DNA from: Comamonas kerstersii
Lineage (GTDB): Bacteria > Pseudomonadota > Gammaproteobacteria > Burkholderiales > Burkholderiaceae_C
Reading direction: 5' to 3'
Assembly: GCF_008801935.1 (NCBI RefSeq)
Contig: NZ_VZOT01000005.1
Span: forward strand, 124,001-188,000
Length of the DNA: 64,000 nucleotides
Shown here: one piece after another, positions 62,620 to 64,000 of the stretch
How positions within the stretch are numbered: the stretch's first letter is position 1
How the letters are laid out: each line of letters starts with the position of its first letter
Made by a program: the position numbers and the translations under genes
Notes under the pieces: model-generated
Databases searched by the model: none
What the model was told of the DNA's origin: nothing
The model's input: the letters and a program-made list of their open reading frames with translations, nothing else

Positions 62620-64000
62620 ATGGATCTGTTTGGATTGTTGCGCCTGTTCACCATCAGGACCCGCATGATTGGCGCCATTGTGGTGGTGCTGGTATTGCTG
62701 GGCATTCTGGGTGGTGCTGGCATGTTTGGCATGTTCCGCATTCATGCGCTGAACCAGAGCTTTTTGAATGGGCCTTTCCAGCAGACCGGGCAGCTGTCCA
62801 AAGTCCAGGAAGGCATGGCACGGGTGCAGGCGCTGGAAAAGGACATGATCATCCAGTACGAGCAGCCCGCACAGCTGGCGCAGACGCATGAGCGCTGGAA
62901 AGCTGGGCTGCAGACCGTGCTGACAGACAGCCAGGTGCTGGCCGAGCAGGCATCGCCGCAGGAGCGTGAAGCCCTGCAGCAGCTGCAGCTGTCTTTGCAG
63001 CAGTACGAAGAATTTTTTGCACCCGTGGCACGCCAGCTGCTGGCCAGTGGTTATGACAGTGCCACTGTGGCGCAGCGTGTGGGCCAGAAGGCCAAGCAGG
63101 CCTATGAGGTGGCCGAGCAGCAGCTGCATACCTTTGCACAGCTGCTGCAGCAGCAGGCGCAGGCCGCACAGGACAGCGGCAGCGCCGTGGCATCGCAGAC
63201 ACAGTGGCTGTTTGCGCTGGCCCTGGTCGTGACGGTGGTGGTGGTGGCGCCGCTGACGCTGCTCAACATGATTTCCATCTGCCGCCCTTTGCGTGATGCC
63301 AAGCAGCTGGCTGATGCGATTGCTCAGGGCGATCTGACGCAGCAGCTGCATGTGGTGGGCAAGGATGAGGTCTCAGCGCTGCAGCGCGCTCTGCAGACCA
63401 TGCAGGCCAATCTGAACAGCATGGTCGGCGGGCTGCGCGATGCCAGCCACAGCATTGAAACGGCGACCAGCGAAATTGCCATGGGCAATAGCGACCTGTC
63501 GATGCGTACCGAGCAGACGGCGGGCAATCTGGAGCAGACCGTGGCCTCGCTCACGCAGCTCACGGCCTCGGTGCAGCAGACGGCATCGTCGGCGCAGGTC
63601 GCGAATCAGCTGGCGGCATCGGCTTCGCAGACGGCTTCGCAGGGCGGTGCCGTGGTAGAGCAGGTGGTGCACAGCATGGAAGAAATTGCCACGACCAGCC
63701 GCAAGATTGGCGACATCATCGGCCTGATCGACACCATTGCCTTCCAGACCAATATCCTGGCCCTGAATGCCGCCGTGGAAGCCGCTCGCGCCGGTGAGCA
63801 GGGTAGAGGCTTTGCCGTGGTGGCGGGCGAAGTGCGTGCGCTGGCAGGGCGCAGTGCCCAGGCGGCCAGCGAAATCAAGCAGCTGATTCAAAGCAGCACG
63901 GGCGCGGTCAATGGTGGCGTGAAGAACGTAGAAGCGGCAGGCCGCACCATGCAGGATGTGGTGCAGAGCATTCAGCGCGTGAGTGATGTGATTGCCGAGA
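62620..64000 (+). CDS. Methyl-accepting chemotaxis protein (3' end outside window)
   Basis: At least 460 residues, still open at the window end. GGGAGGA lies ten bases before ATG. Membrane spans at about 14-38 and 195-215 enclose a helical four-bundle sensor; HAMP follows ([17 protein letters not shown]), then the signalling region with the tip [22 protein letters not shown]. Unlike the receptor at 38.9 kb it has no NIT-like motif. No chemotaxis genes are adjacent. Confidence 0.93.
   Translation, partial: MDLFGLLRLFTIRTRMIGAIVVVLVLLGILGGAGMFGMFRIHALNQSFLNGPFQQTGQLSKVQEGMARVQALEKDMIIQYEQPAQLAQTHERWKAGLQTVLTDSQVLAEQASPQEREALQQLQLSLQQYEEFFAPVARQLLASGYDSATVAQRVGQKAKQAYEVAEQQLHTFAQLLQQQAQAAQDSGSAVASQTQWLFALALVVTVVVVAPLTLLNMISICRPLRDAKQLADAIAQGDLTQQLHVVGKDEVSALQRALQTMQANLNSMVGGLRDASHSIETATSEIAMGNSDLSMRTEQTAGNLEQTVASLTQLTASVQQTASSAQVANQLAASASQTASQGGAVVEQVVHSMEEIATTSRKIGDIIGLIDTIAFQTNILALNAAVEAARAGEQGRGFAVVAGEVRALAGRSAQAASEIKQLIQSSTGAVNGGVKNVEAAGRTMQDVVQSIQRVSDVIAE

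Noticed and set aside
44000..64000. GC-skew switch by hand count around 56.7 kb
   Set aside because: Line-by-line counts were mixed on both sides, too small a sample to claim a switch; a full-genome calculation is needed.

Overview
The window comes from a GC-rich betaproteobacterium of the Comamonadaceae, most likely Comamonas or a close relative. Signs of this are an Omp32-type porin, a TctD/TctE two-component pair beside a Bug-type receptor, a BktB-type thiolase, a membrane PQQ-dependent dehydrogenase, and intergenic repeats of the form CATAGCTGCCAGCGCTTG. Almost everything is chromosomal housekeeping. I see no integrase, transposase, phage block or CRISPR array.

Layout: 0-5.6 kb holds a LysM protein, dprA and the convergent yajC-secD-secF operon. 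5.9-11.8 kb holds a fused indolepyruvate ferredoxin oxidoreductase, its divergent Lrp-type regulator and an MFS exporter. 11.9-16.3 kb holds a TerC-type metal exporter behind a yybP-ykoY (Mn2+) riboswitch, an M48 protease and moaC. 16.3-22 kb holds a low-GC type IV pilin with a sigma-54 promoter, sucCD, argC and a YddG-type exporter. 22-24.7 kb holds a repeat patch, then recA-recX with two LexA boxes and a terminator between the genes. 24.9-29.3 kb holds a TctDE-like two-component system, a LysR regulator and an orphan tricarboxylate receptor. 29.3-35.4 kb holds SPOR/birA/SET genes facing a SWIB-fused topoisomerase III across a 43-bp alternating purine-pyrimidine tract, then a phosphatase gene broken by an 8-bp repeat expansion. 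35.5-46.6 kb holds a GST, a pirin, slyD, a chemoreceptor, a D-amino-acid dehydrogenase-like gene, PepSY, NUDIX, CorC-like and uppP genes. 47.4-56.1 kb holds dinG, the PQQ dehydrogenase, a porin and an SOS-box-linked radical-SAM DNA-repair pair. 57.5-64 kb holds a Spy-like protein, rdgC, a diguanylate cyclase, a thiolase, a copper chaperone and a second chemoreceptor cut by the window end.

The most striking feature is the gene-free, AT-rich 1.4 kb at 56.1-57.5 kb. It has four perfect DnaA boxes, two more that fit TTWTNCACA, and two near-identical modules in which a DnaA-trio tract (TAG/TAA triplets) lies exactly 14 bp from a perfect DnaA box, the geometry of a bacterial origin unwinding element. 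A second DnaA-box group lies upstream of dinG (46.97-47.22 kb), and a 15/16 match to the ParB site parS lies at 62.42 kb. dnaA, dnaN and gyrB are not in the window. I read this as a candidate chromosomal origin separated from dnaA, or else a DnaA-titrating or DnaA-reactivating locus. Cumulative GC skew, dnaA location and marker-frequency data would settle it.

Many genes have DNA-maintenance roles (dprA, recA, recX, topB, dinG, rdgC, radical SAM plus DUF4130). Three LexA-type boxes indicate that recA and the radical-SAM pair belong to the SOS regulon.
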